From Sediminibacterium sp. (GTDB taxonomy: Bacteria; Bacteroidota; Bacteroidia; Chitinophagales; Chitinophagaceae), in the NCBI GenBank assembly GCA_028288645.1, contig JAQBNJ010000416.1:1-5838 (forward strand): a DNA stretch of 5,838 nt, in the 5' to 3' direction. How positions within the stretch are numbered: position 1 is the first letter of the stretch; every line of letters begins with the position of its first letter. Shown one piece after another: positions 1-5,523 of this stretch. The notes beneath the pieces are model-generated. The model saw only the letters and a program-made list of their open reading frames with translations. It made no database searches and was not told the origin of the DNA. The translations under genes were made by a program, and so were the position numbers.

Positions 1-619
1 ATGGCAAATGCGCCAGCAATCCCAATGGTAGTAATATCACCGGTTTCAACACACCCATTACTACCGGCACTTTTACTATACCGGATTCCAATAGTTGTAT
101 TTGTTTTTTGATCCCTAATGTCAACACCAGTTCATTCACCTTATCCTTCCATGCAAGAGGCGGTGCATAGGTCTTATAATGTTTTAAACGCTGTACATAG
201 GCAAGATTGGCGGTTAGCCTGATAAACCTCGCAATAAAGATCACGAACCAGATCATTACGATCAATGAAGCATGGGTGTTAAAATAATCTTTGAACCGTT
301 CAGTGAAAGTTTGGTTAGCGGCTGCATCATCAGCGCCTGAAAATACAATATCATTAATAACCGGCGCCCCGTTTGAGATCACCGACGAAGCTGTAACCGC
401 AGTGGTGCTGACTTTTACAAGGCTCAGTTCCCTTACAAAAGTAACGATCGTTACCGCTATGAACAGGAAGAACAGCACCGTTAACATCCCGTATCTTTTT
501 CGCGCGTTAGATTTTCGTGTGCCGATCATTACAGCACCCGTAACAATTGCCAGCAGAAGCCCCTGCCAAAGTGAGTGGATCAGTGTCCAGCACAGGGCGA
601 GTACGAGTTCGTTTTGCAT
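1..619 (-). CDS. M56 family (BlaR1/MecR1-like) membrane peptidase, N-terminal part
   Basis: Partial gene: 206 codons are visible and the frame runs off the left edge. Three membrane segments can be seen, near residues 5-32 (containing the typical TLIHSLWQG), 44-63 and 116-142. They are followed by a cytoplasmic stretch with VPVVMGVLKPVILLPLGLL near 184-202, the conserved segment that precedes the HExxH zinc motif in M56 proteases. The HExxH itself would lie just outside the window. In the family, such proteins sense an external signal and trigger cleavage or release of a BlaI/MecI repressor; the preceding gene encodes such a repressor, as expected. An in-frame ATG five codons upstream (634) would add MNFFF. 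Neither start has a clear Shine-Dalgarno, so the start is uncertain. The signal sensed cannot be told: no penicillin-binding sensor domain is visible, and many Bacteroidota homologues are unrelated to beta-lactams. Confidence 0.9.
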   Translation of the reverse strand, partial: MQNELVLALCWTLIHSLWQGLLLAIVTGAVMIGTRKSNARKRYGMLTVLFFLFIAVTIVTFVRELSLVKVSTTAVTASSVISNGAPVINDIVFSGADDAAANQTFTERFKDYFNTHASLIVMIWFVIFIARFIRLTANLAYVQRLKHYKTYAPPLAWKDKVNELVLTLGIKKQIQLLESGIVKVPVVMGVLKPVILLPLGLLAHLP

Positions 620-670
620 GAAGAAAAAATTCATAATGATTTATTTCAGATGACTTAAATACAATATTTT

Positions 671-752
671 GGAATTTTGAAATTGGGAAATTTTGAAATT
701 GATGTCGGCCGTGCGCCGAAGGAAATTTCCCAATCTCCCAATTCCAAAATTC
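671..752. repeat. Inverted repeat with internal direct repeats between repressor and M56 genes
   Basis: The left arm begins GGAATTTTGAAATTGGGA (671-688). It is matched, with one difference over these 18 bases, by the reverse complement of 735-752. A small GC hairpin (TCGGC/GCCGA) lies near the centre at about 705-719. The left arm is itself a near-duplication, GGAATTTTGAAATTG then GGAAATTTTGAAATTG. The unit fills most of the 124-base gap between the repressor stop (759) and the M56 start. It resembles small dispersed palindromic elements in Bacteroidota spacers, but the copy number cannot be seen here. It could also fold in the shared mRNA and affect expression of the second gene. Confidence 0.7.
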
Positions 753-758
753 CAAAAT

Positions 759-1148
759 TTACTTCCCTAACTTCTTCACCAGCTCCTTTATCGCCTCCAA
801 CTCTTTCTTTGATGTTTTTTTGTTGCCGAGTAATTGCATCAGCAGACTGCTGGCTGATCCATTGTACATCGTGTCTACAAAACGCTCCAATAAATAATTC
901 TTGGTCACTTGTTCTTCCGCAGCAGGTATATAGATATGCTTCATCTGCGATTCATCGCGGGTGAGTAATTTCTTATCCACCATGATCTGCATCAGTTTTA
1001 AAGTAGAAGTGTACTGAACGGCTCTTTTCTGTTCATTCAAACAGTCATTTACAAATCTAACTGAAGAAGGTCCGTGCTCCCACAAAAACTGCAGGATCTC
1101 CAGTTCTGATTAGGTAGGTACGATACCGAGTGCGATTTCTACTTACAT
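759..1148 (-). pseudogene. BlaI/MecI-family transcriptional repressor, interrupted by N-terminal stop codons
   Basis: The frame 1085-759 encodes 108 residues typical of the BlaI/MecI/CopY winged-helix family: WEHGPSSVRFVNDCLN, then YTSTLKLMQIMVDKKLL (recognition helix), the wing TRDESQMKHIYIP, and a C-terminal dimerisation helix LLERFVDTMYNGSASSLLMQLLG. Family members begin about 15-20 residues earlier. The same frame does continue upstream as PT-stop-SELEILQFL, matching the family pattern PT(E/Q/K)SELEILQ, except that one codon is TAA (1110-1112). Further up, the only in-frame ATG (1146-1148) is followed at once by a second TAA (1143-1145). Translation could start only at CTG 1103 or TTG 1085; the latter removes the first helix of the DNA-binding domain. 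The gene is therefore either inactivated, rescued by a rare start, or affected by sequencing error. It normally partners the M56 gene downstream. The family call is firm; functional status is open. Confidence 0.8.
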
Positions 1149-1152
1149 GCAC

Positions 1153-1183
1153 TAAAGGTAGGAAATATTTCGTACGAACAAAA
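1153..1183 (-). promoter_or_regulatory. Candidate Bacteroidota-type promoter of the repressor-M56 pair
   Basis: On the minus strand TTTTG (1183-1179) is followed after 18 bases by TACCTTTA (1160-1153). This fits the Bacteroidota pattern of a TTTG-like -33 box and a TAnnTTTG -7 box, with the last base differing. The predicted transcript start falls about at the ATG at 1148, so the true start codon may have lain further downstream. The palindrome at 1169-1178 lies between the two boxes. Confidence 0.45.
1169..1178. promoter_or_regulatory. Candidate repressor operator, perfect palindrome TTCGTACGAA
   Basis: A perfect 10-base dyad lies immediately after the putative -33 box and before the -7 box of the repressor gene. 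BlaI-family dimers bind short dyads in their own promoters, so this is the natural candidate for autoregulation. No second copy is seen in the window. The assignment is inference from position and symmetry. Confidence 0.45.
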
Positions 1184-1233
1184 CTTTAGGTAATTATTTT
1201 TCCTAAAATTTTCTTAAAGCAACTTATTGAAAT

Positions 1234-1304
1234 GCAAAACGCTTACTACCAAACGCTTAACGCACAAATTAAAATGCGTTCATCATCTGGCAGTAAGCGT
1301 TTGC
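1234..1304. repeat. Nested inverted repeat downstream of the M28 peptidase gene
   Basis: The outer stem pairs GCAAAACGCTTACT (1234-1247) with AGTAAGCGTTTGC (1292-1304), 13 pairs with one bulged base. An inner stem pairs AACGCA (1259-1264) with TGCGTT (1275-1280). The core AAACGCTTA also recurs directly at 1251-1259. The unit lies 22-92 bases after the peptidase stop. It may help end or stabilise that transcript, but no T-run follows on the minus strand, so a classical intrinsic terminator is not supported. Confidence 0.6.
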
Positions 1305-1325
1305 TTATGCTTTACGAATTAACTG

Positions 1326-2957
1326 CTAGTTCACAGGTGCCACCGGTCCTTTTCGAATCGCTTTTACAGGAACCGGCCATGTGGCTGGTCCACGTCCACC
1401 CCCATTGCCACGTCCGCCTCCACCACCGCCACCAGCGGGATTCTGTGTCAGATCAGCTTTATCATGCGGCATAAACTTAGGATCCTCAGAAGCCATATAA
1501 ACAAGGATCGCAGTAAGTATTGCGTTGTTACGCAGGTCATCAAATACTACTTTATCATAGGTATCACGGTTTGTGTGCCAGGTATAATCAAAGTAGGACC
1601 AGCCCAATGCACCCAACGAAAAGCCAGGTGCGCCCGCTGCTACAAAGGAAGCATTATCTGAGCCGCCACCTGCAGGTGATCCTGGATATCTTGTACTGAT
1701 AGAATCACGCATTGCTTTTGGCACGGCCGCTAACCAATTCGGAAGAAAATCACCGGAATATTTAAAACCGGCGCCATTAATATTTACAACACGTCCCGTA
1801 CCATTGTCCTGGTTGAACAATGCCTGTATCTTATTCATCATTTCAGGATGGTCTTCCGTGAATGCGCGTGATCCATTCAATCCCTGCTCCTCGCTGCTCC
1901 AATGCCCTACAAGGATCGTCCTTTTAGGCTTTGGATACATGAGTTTCAGGATACGCATCGCTTCCATCATCGTTAAGGTACCGGTGCCATTATCAGTCGC
2001 TCCGCTTCCGCCATCCCATGAATCGAAGTGCGCAGAGAGCATTACATATTCATCAGGTTTTTCAGATCCTTTGATCTCTGCAATTGTATTGAATGTTGGA
2101 ACTGTGCCCGTGTGTTTTGAATCTGCCCTGATCGTGATCACAGGATTATCTCCGTTCTCAACCAAACGGTATAACATACCATAATCTTCCAGCGCAATAT
2201 CTACGGTTGGAATTTTAGTTGTGTAAGCGCTAAATATCTTGTCAACACCAAAACCCGCGGACCATGTATTGCTGATGATGCCTGCGGCTCCTGCTTTTTC
2301 CAGTACGATTTGCATCATACGTGAAGAATAACCAGTCTTCTTGATGCGTGCTGCCCATGCAGTTGTTTTTGCAGTGCGGTCCCTGGTCATTTTGTCCATG
2401 GACTCTTTCGTTGCAAATTTTGTCCAGTTATCATCGGGTCTGCCGGTTGGTTGTAACATTGAAATCATTACAAACTTTCCTTTCACATTAGGCAACCATG
2501 CCTGGAAAGCCATTGAATCAGCCACATCCGGAATGATGATCAATTCTGCTGTAACGCCTTTGCTTTTGGTTTTAGGCGACCAGGCAAGTTGCGTTCCTTC
2601 GAGTGACCTTACACGTGGAGAGATCATATCAATATGCGTAACGCCTCTTTCCCATGCTTTCCACTCGCCCCATTGTTCATTGCGGGCCGAGATCCCCCAA
2701 CCGGTGTATTTGTCAACGGCCCAGTCATTGGCCTTTTTCATTTGAGGTGTACCAATCAGTCTTGGCCCGATCTGGTCGAATAATTCATGGGCCAGCTTTT
2801 CAAGTTGTGAATTTTGTGTGCCTTCTTTTACAATGTTATCTACTACAGGATTGCTTTGTGCAATAGCCGTATTGGCTGAAAAAGCCATTGTGATAACAAA
2901 AAGCCCGGCCATATTCCTGATACAAACGGGGAGCAAATAGTTTAGGGGAGTTTTCAT
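1326..2957 (-). CDS. Secreted M28 family zinc aminopeptidase with PA-type insert
   Basis: The 543-residue protein starts with a signal peptide (about 1-34, hydrophobic MAGLFVITMAFSANTAIAQ at 16-34). An internal Met16 is an alternative start giving a more conventional signal. Residues about 135-280 resemble a protease-associated insert (KAGAAGIISNTW). The catalytic domain carries every expected M28 co-catalytic zinc position: His310 in SAHFDSWDGG, Asp322 in TDNGTG, Glu356-Glu357 in SSEEQGLNGS, Asp384 in NQDNGTG and His461 in WHTNRDTYD. Such enzymes remove N-terminal residues from peptides in the periplasm or outside the cell; substrate specificity cannot be read. The tail after about 507 is low complexity (GGGGGGGRGNGGGRGP) and ends in a proline/basic stretch. 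No type IX secretion C-terminal domain is evident. ATG 2957 is preceded by GGGG a few bases upstream; no strong promoter was found. The gene appears monocistronic. Confidence 0.93.
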   Translation of the reverse strand: MKTPLNYLLPVCIRNMAGLFVITMAFSANTAIAQSNPVVDNIVKEGTQNSQLEKLAHELFDQIGPRLIGTPQMKKANDWAVDKYTGWGISARNEQWGEWKAWERGVTHIDMISPRVRSLEGTQLAWSPKTKSKGVTAELIIIPDVADSMAFQAWLPNVKGKFVMISMLQPTGRPDDNWTKFATKESMDKMTRDRTAKTTAWAARIKKTGYSSRMMQIVLEKAGAAGIISNTWSAGFGVDKIFSAYTTKIPTVDIALEDYGMLYRLVENGDNPVITIRADSKHTGTVPTFNTIAEIKGSEKPDEYVMLSAHFDSWDGGSGATDNGTGTLTMMEAMRILKLMYPKPKRTILVGHWSSEEQGLNGSRAFTEDHPEMMNKIQALFNQDNGTGRVVNINGAGFKYSGDFLPNWLAAVPKAMRDSISTRYPGSPAGGGSDNASFVAAGAPGFSLGALGWSYFDYTWHTNRDTYDKVVFDDLRNNAILTAILVYMASEDPKFMPHDKADLTQNPAGGGGGGGRGNGGGRGPATWPVPVKAIRKGPVAPVN

Positions 2958-3252
2958 AGCCCCAATTTATTAAAACATTGGATATGGACATTTCAAAATC
3001 GGCCAAAGCTTTGTATTCTTCTTTTTGTAATACGATTTGACGATTTCCGGTTGAGCTCTGTAGTTTTTTCTTTACAGTACAAATTCCCAGCGCTACCAAA
3101 AGATAGCAAAATCCGTTATTGGGAGCTAAACATGGATGATGTTACTTTGTTCTATCACATTAAGCAGAGAAGTGAAAGCTTCGAACCGAAAATGGGAGTA
3201 ATTTAATTTCCAGCATCCTTTGTAAAGATCTTAGAAATTCCTAGAAAAACCA
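2958..3252. other. Intergenic stretch without a confident gene
   Basis: This is the left half of the 558-base gap between the M28 start and the response-regulator stop. The plus-strand frame ending at 3206 stays open from before 2958, but has no ATG before 3132 and no recognisable domain. A minus-strand frame overlapping the M28 start (3099-2836) is not family-like. The region must hold the promoter of the peptidase. The best I see is TTTG at 3007-3004 with a poor -7 match 19 bases on (2984-2977), too weak to list as a site. Confidence 0.5.
3132..3206 (+). CDS. Candidate small ORF, 24 codons, unknown function
   Basis: ATG 3132 to TAA 3204 would encode a 24-residue polar peptide beginning MDDVTLFYHIKQRSESFEP. 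GGGAG lies six bases before the ATG. About 65 bases downstream is a strong plus-strand terminator (3271-3305) that no other plus-strand gene in the window explains. The peptide has no membrane segment and I recognise no family. It could instead be part of a non-coding transcript, or the remnant of a longer gene, since the frame is open upstream without an ATG. Evidence is positional only. Confidence 0.2.
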   Translation: MDDVTLFYHIKQRSESFEPKMGVI

Positions 3253-3267
3253 GTAGCAGTTTGCTAC
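3245..3267 (-). terminator. Candidate intrinsic terminator, minus strand
   Basis: Read on the minus strand, a 6-bp stem GTAGCA/TGCTAC with a 3-base loop (3267-3253) is followed by TGG and then five T (3249-3245). It would end transcripts coming leftwards from the response-regulator gene, after they cross the large palindrome. The short stem and three-base delay before the T-run lower confidence. Confidence 0.45.
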
Positions 3268-3270
3268 ACG

Positions 3271-3305
3271 AGCCTTGTCGGAAGAGATTCCTACAAGGCT
3301 TTTTT
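3271..3305 (+). terminator. Strong intrinsic terminator, plus strand
   Basis: Stem AGCCTTGT (3271-3278) pairs with ACAAGGCT (3293-3300). After a single mismatch GGAA pairs with TTCC around a GAGA loop. Six T (3300-3305) follow directly. Orientation is clearly plus, yet both flanking protein genes are on the minus strand, so it implies a plus-strand transcript from the preceding 300 bases. Confidence 0.8.
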
Positions 3306-3315
3306 ATGTCATTGA

Positions 3316-3495
3316 GTTGCCGCGCCCTTAAGTTGCCGCGCCCTTCAGGGCGTGGATATAAAATCAAATTTTAGAAATTGTCAGTTCGGGCTTTAGCCCG
3401 CGGTGTACACTGCGGGCTAAGGCCCGAACTAAATAATGGAAAATGCTCTAATCTTCCACGCCCTGAAGGGCGCGGCAACTCAAGGGCGCGGCAAA
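3316..3495. repeat. Large nested palindrome of REP/MITE type
   Basis: The outer arms, 3317-3356 and 3455-3494, are reverse complements over 40 bases with a single difference. Each outer arm contains two direct copies of TTGCCGCGCCCTT or its near-copy, period 16, and a mini-palindrome CGCCCTTCAGGGCG. The inner arms, 3383-3401 and 3412-3430, match over 19 bases with one difference (motif TTCGGGCTTTAGCCCGC). They surround the self-complementary GTGTACAC at 3403-3410. AT-rich linkers of about 25 bases join inner and outer hairpins. The GC-rich arms contrast with the AT-rich surroundings. It has no coding content; a frame starting at 3436 only crosses it. The structure fits REP-type elements mobilised by RAYT-type transposases, or a non-autonomous element; no transposase is present here. 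It ends about 20 bases from the response-regulator stop. Confidence 0.85.
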
Positions 3496-3515
3496 GGAGG
3501 GTGCGGAAAAAAAAT

Positions 3516-3941
3516 CTACGAAAAATACTTCTTCATAAACGGCGTAGCCTTTAACTCTTCGAGGTTTTCGATGCTTAAGGGCTTGCTGATGAATTGCATC
3601 ACCACAGGATACTGTTTTGCCAAAGCAAAATCTTCCGGATCGATGGTAGAAGAAAGAATGACGATCTGTGTATTGGGTAGTTTTGCCGAAAAACGCGGGT
3701 TGTATTCATGCAGGAATTCCCAGCCATTCATTACAGGCATATTAATATCAAGCAGGATCAACTCAGGTGCGTTGTCCGCAGGGTTAGGATCATTGGCAAA
3801 AAGGTTCTCGAAGTATTCAAGCGCTTCGCTTCCGTCTATCGCAGTATCCACTTCCGTTGCGAAGCCCGTCCGCTTCAATAAAAGCTGGGAAATGGTAAGA
3901 GATATTGTATCATCATCAACGCAAAGTACTTTCCTGATCAT
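3516..3941 (-). CDS. Single-domain (CheY-like) response regulator
   Basis: The 141-residue protein is one receiver domain with no output domain. Visible landmarks are the acidic pocket CVDDD (Asp9-Asp10), the phosphoacceptor Asp65 in LILLDINMPVMNGWEF, the switch Ser97 in VILSSTID, and Lys120-Pro121 in FISKPLS. In the family, phosphotransfer from a histidine kinase shifts the receiver so that it binds a partner protein or passes the phosphate on. A loop of about ten residues (NDPNPADNAP, 50-59) precedes the phosphoacceptor strand; such stand-alone regulators are common in Bacteroidota. No histidine kinase is encoded in the window, so the partner is unknown. ATG 3941 follows an AT-rich leader without a clear Shine-Dalgarno. 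The glycosyltransferase gene upstream is 214 bases away, so a shared operon is doubtful. Confidence 0.95.
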   Translation of the reverse strand: MIRKVLCVDDDTISLTISQLLLKRTGFATEVDTAIDGSEALEYFENLFANDPNPADNAPELILLDINMPVMNGWEFLHEYNPRFSAKLPNTQIVILSSTIDPEDFALAKQYPVVMQFISKPLSIENLEELKATPFMKKYFS

Positions 3942-4005
3942 CAGATTTTGTTAAATTGTTTAATTACCAGCATGCTATCGTTTTGCCGCTCTATGGACAA
4001 TTTCC

Positions 4006-4041
4006 AAAAAAGAGTTTACAAAACTGAATTTACTCTTTTTT
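4006..4041. terminator. Symmetric hairpin with A and T tracts between GT2 and response-regulator genes
   Basis: AAAAAAGAGT (4006-4015) is the exact reverse complement of ACTCTTTTTT (4032-4041), around a 16-base AT-rich loop. Either strand reads A-tract, short stem, T-tract, so it could act in both directions. On the minus strand it would end the glycosyltransferase transcript, or sit in the 5' leader of the response regulator. The G+C content of the stem is low, so efficiency is doubtful. Confidence 0.4.
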
Positions 4042-4051
4042 CTTAACCCGC

Positions 4052-4079
4052 CGAAAGTAAAAATTATTGTGGATACAAA
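4052..4079 (-). promoter_or_regulatory. Candidate promoter for the response regulator
   Basis: On the minus strand TTTG (4079-4076) is followed after 16 bases by TACTTTCG (4059-4052), one base from the Bacteroidota -7 consensus TAnnTTTG, but with slightly short spacing. The transcript would start near 4045 and carry a leader of about 100 bases that includes the hairpin at 4006-4041. The match is by eye only. Confidence 0.35.
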
Positions 4080-4155
4080 CTTAAAACAGCATTAAAAAAA
4101 TAAAATAAATATTTGACTATCAACCAATTTACTATCGGTGAGCCATATACTGGCT

Positions 4156-5322
4156 TCAGCGTCTTGCTGCTTTCTCCCATATAACGGTCTGCTTTCCAAA
4201 AACATAACACACTAAGCCCTCAATCATTCCGTAATTCATCAGGCAGAAATAATAGGGTGCAAAAAATAGCCTGAACGGCATTTCCCGGCGTTGAAAAAGA
4301 TAACCGGCAAGTGCGGTCATATAAAACAGCAGCTGTACTACAAGCGCCAGGCCGGTAATACCGGCCATCCCATCGCGCCATGCCAGGGCAATATTCAGGA
4401 TAAAGGCCAATACCAGCAGGTAAGGTGTTACGACCCATCGGAGTATGCGATGGCTGATGTATGTAAACCATAACAAAGGTTGTGGCAAGGGGATCAACAA
4501 ATAGGGCAAACGCAACATGGATTGTATGCCACCTGCAGCGATACGTACTTTCCGTTTGCGTTCTTCGGAAACGGAAGCAGACGCTTTTTCTGTTGCAAAG
4601 GCCCGTGGTTCGTATTTGATACGATAACCTTTGGCGGCGATCTTCATCGAGATCATAAAATCGTCGAGCAATGTATCGGCCGGTACCGGTTCATACAAAG
4701 CCGTGCGGATACTGAATAATTCTCCTGCGGCTCCAACAACAGAGTAGAATGTTGATTCGGATTTTTTCAGGATAGATTCATAGCGCCAATAAAATCCTTC
4801 GCCTGATACCGCATCGGCAACCAGGGAAATATCGATTCGTTTTTCGCCTGCAACCGCACCGGTTCTTTCCTGTGTGTAGTGAGGGATGATATACAATAAG
4901 GCGCCCTGATTGAGAATGGCATTAGCATCTGTAAACACAACAAGTTCCGTTTCAACTTTCTTCATGGCACGGTGCATAGCTGCAGCTTTCCCGCTCCTGG
5001 CAGATGCATGTAATAATTTTATCTGCGGATATTTTGTAACGATGCCCGGTGTATTGTCTGTAGATCCATCTGTAACAAAAATAAAATGCAGCAGTCCGGC
5101 AGGATAACTAAGTGCAAGCGAATTGTGTATCTTTTCTTCTATGCAACTTTCTTCGTTATACGCAGTAACGATCAGGGTAATTGAAGGAGTAACAATTTCT
5201 TTGTTTTGTTCTTCTTCCGGCCCAATCCACCTGATCAATCCTGCCGCCAGGTATACAAATACCGGGTAACCGATATAAGTATAAAAAGCAATGATGATGG
5301 CTATCAGGAATATCGTTTGCAA
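4156..5322 (-). CDS. Membrane-bound GT2 family glycosyltransferase
   Basis: The 388-residue protein has one N-terminal membrane segment (about 3-30), a GT-A catalytic domain, and three or four C-terminal segments (about 283-312, 320-343, 352-376). Catalytic landmarks are TAYNEE (53-58), VTDGSTDN (83-90, nucleotide-binding Asp85), FTDANAIL (130-137, DxD-like metal site), GAAGELFSIR (197-206) and LLDDFM (218-223, likely catalytic base), followed by a basic segment ERKRKVR (254-260). The layout matches processive or lipid-linked GT2 enzymes that move a sugar from a nucleotide sugar at the inner face of the membrane, for example in exopolysaccharide or lipid glycosylation. Donor and acceptor cannot be read. 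The start is TTG at 5322: a TAA lies three codons upstream in frame, and the next in-frame Met is residue 116, inside the catalytic domain. An A-rich stretch, not a Shine-Dalgarno, precedes it. A weak 5-bp hairpin (4155-4141) directly follows the stop. Confidence 0.93.
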   Translation of the reverse strand: MQTIFLIAIIIAFYTYIGYPVFVYLAAGLIRWIGPEEEQNKEIVTPSITLIVTAYNEESCIEEKIHNSLALSYPAGLLHFIFVTDGSTDNTPGIVTKYPQIKLLHASARSGKAAAMHRAMKKVETELVVFTDANAILNQGALLYIIPHYTQERTGAVAGEKRIDISLVADAVSGEGFYWRYESILKKSESTFYSVVGAAGELFSIRTALYEPVPADTLLDDFMISMKIAAKGYRIKYEPRAFATEKASASVSEERKRKVRIAAGGIQSMLRLPYLLIPLPQPLLWFTYISHRILRWVVTPYLLVLAFILNIALAWRDGMAGITGLALVVQLLFYMTALAGYLFQRREMPFRLFFAPYYFCLMNYGMIEGLVCYVFGKQTVIWEKAARR

Positions 5323-5340
5323 TTTTTTTCTTTATGAGGT

Positions 5341-5356
5341 AAACATAGGTATGTTT
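5341..5356. promoter_or_regulatory. Palindrome AAACATAGGTATGTTT, possible operator
   Basis: Seven-base arms AAACATA and TATGTTT surround a GG centre. The site lies 19 bases upstream of the glycosyltransferase start, in the region shared with the divergent oxidoreductase gene, where an operator would be expected. It overlaps TATGTTTA on the minus strand, which resembles a -7 box without a clear -33 partner. No regulator can be named. Confidence 0.3.
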
Positions 5357-5491
5357 CACAAAATAGCGACAGCTCTCCTTACAACCGGCATTTAAGGAGG
5401 TTAAAATACGGATTTCCCTAAGCCCAGGGGCGCAAAGCAGGCATAATATCCACATCTTTGTTCCTGTAGGCGTTAAGCCTGCACGAATAAT

Positions 5492-5499
5492 TATATTTA
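5492..5499 (+). promoter_or_regulatory. Possible -7 box of the oxidoreductase gene
   Basis: TATATTTA fits TAnnTTTG at seven of eight bases and lies 24 bases before the ATG. No TTG is present about 19 bases upstream; the nearest TTTG (5457-5460) is 31 bases away. The assignment is therefore weak. Confidence 0.25.
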
Positions 5500-5523
5500 C
5501 CCATTATTAATAAAGCTATTGCT

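Noticed and set aside
291..653. Plus-strand frame of 120 codons
   Set aside because: It is antisense to the M56 gene, whose frame carries clear membrane segments and family motifs.
1086..1150. Frameshift instead of nonsense mutation at the repressor N-terminus
   Set aside because: The conserved PT-x-SELEILQ residues lie in the same frame as the rest of the protein, and the alternative frame from GTG 1150 gives no family-like residues.
1464..2866. Several plus-strand open frames (for example 1804-2184, 2341-2745, 2654-2866)
   Set aside because: They lie antisense to the M28 peptidase gene, have no family-like sequence, and are explained by its codon pattern.
2836..3099. Minus-strand frame of 87 codons overlapping the M28 start
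   Set aside because: It overlaps the signal-peptide region of a confident gene in another frame and shows no domain or plausible start context.
3316..3495. CRISPR array reading of the repeated TTGCCGCGCCCTT units
   Set aside because: Copies are adjacent or inverted, with no regular spacers; the whole is a nested palindrome.
3436..3954. Plus-strand frame of 172 codons
   Set aside because: It begins inside the palindromic repeat and runs antisense through the response-regulator gene; the translated sequence is not protein-like.
4141..4155. AGCCA/TGGCT hairpin right after the glycosyltransferase stop as a terminator
   Set aside because: The stem is only five pairs and no T-run follows on the minus strand.
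5437..5482. GCAGGC/GCCTGC inverted pair upstream of the oxidoreductase gene
   Set aside because: The arms are six bases with a loop of over 30 bases, which is expected by chance.
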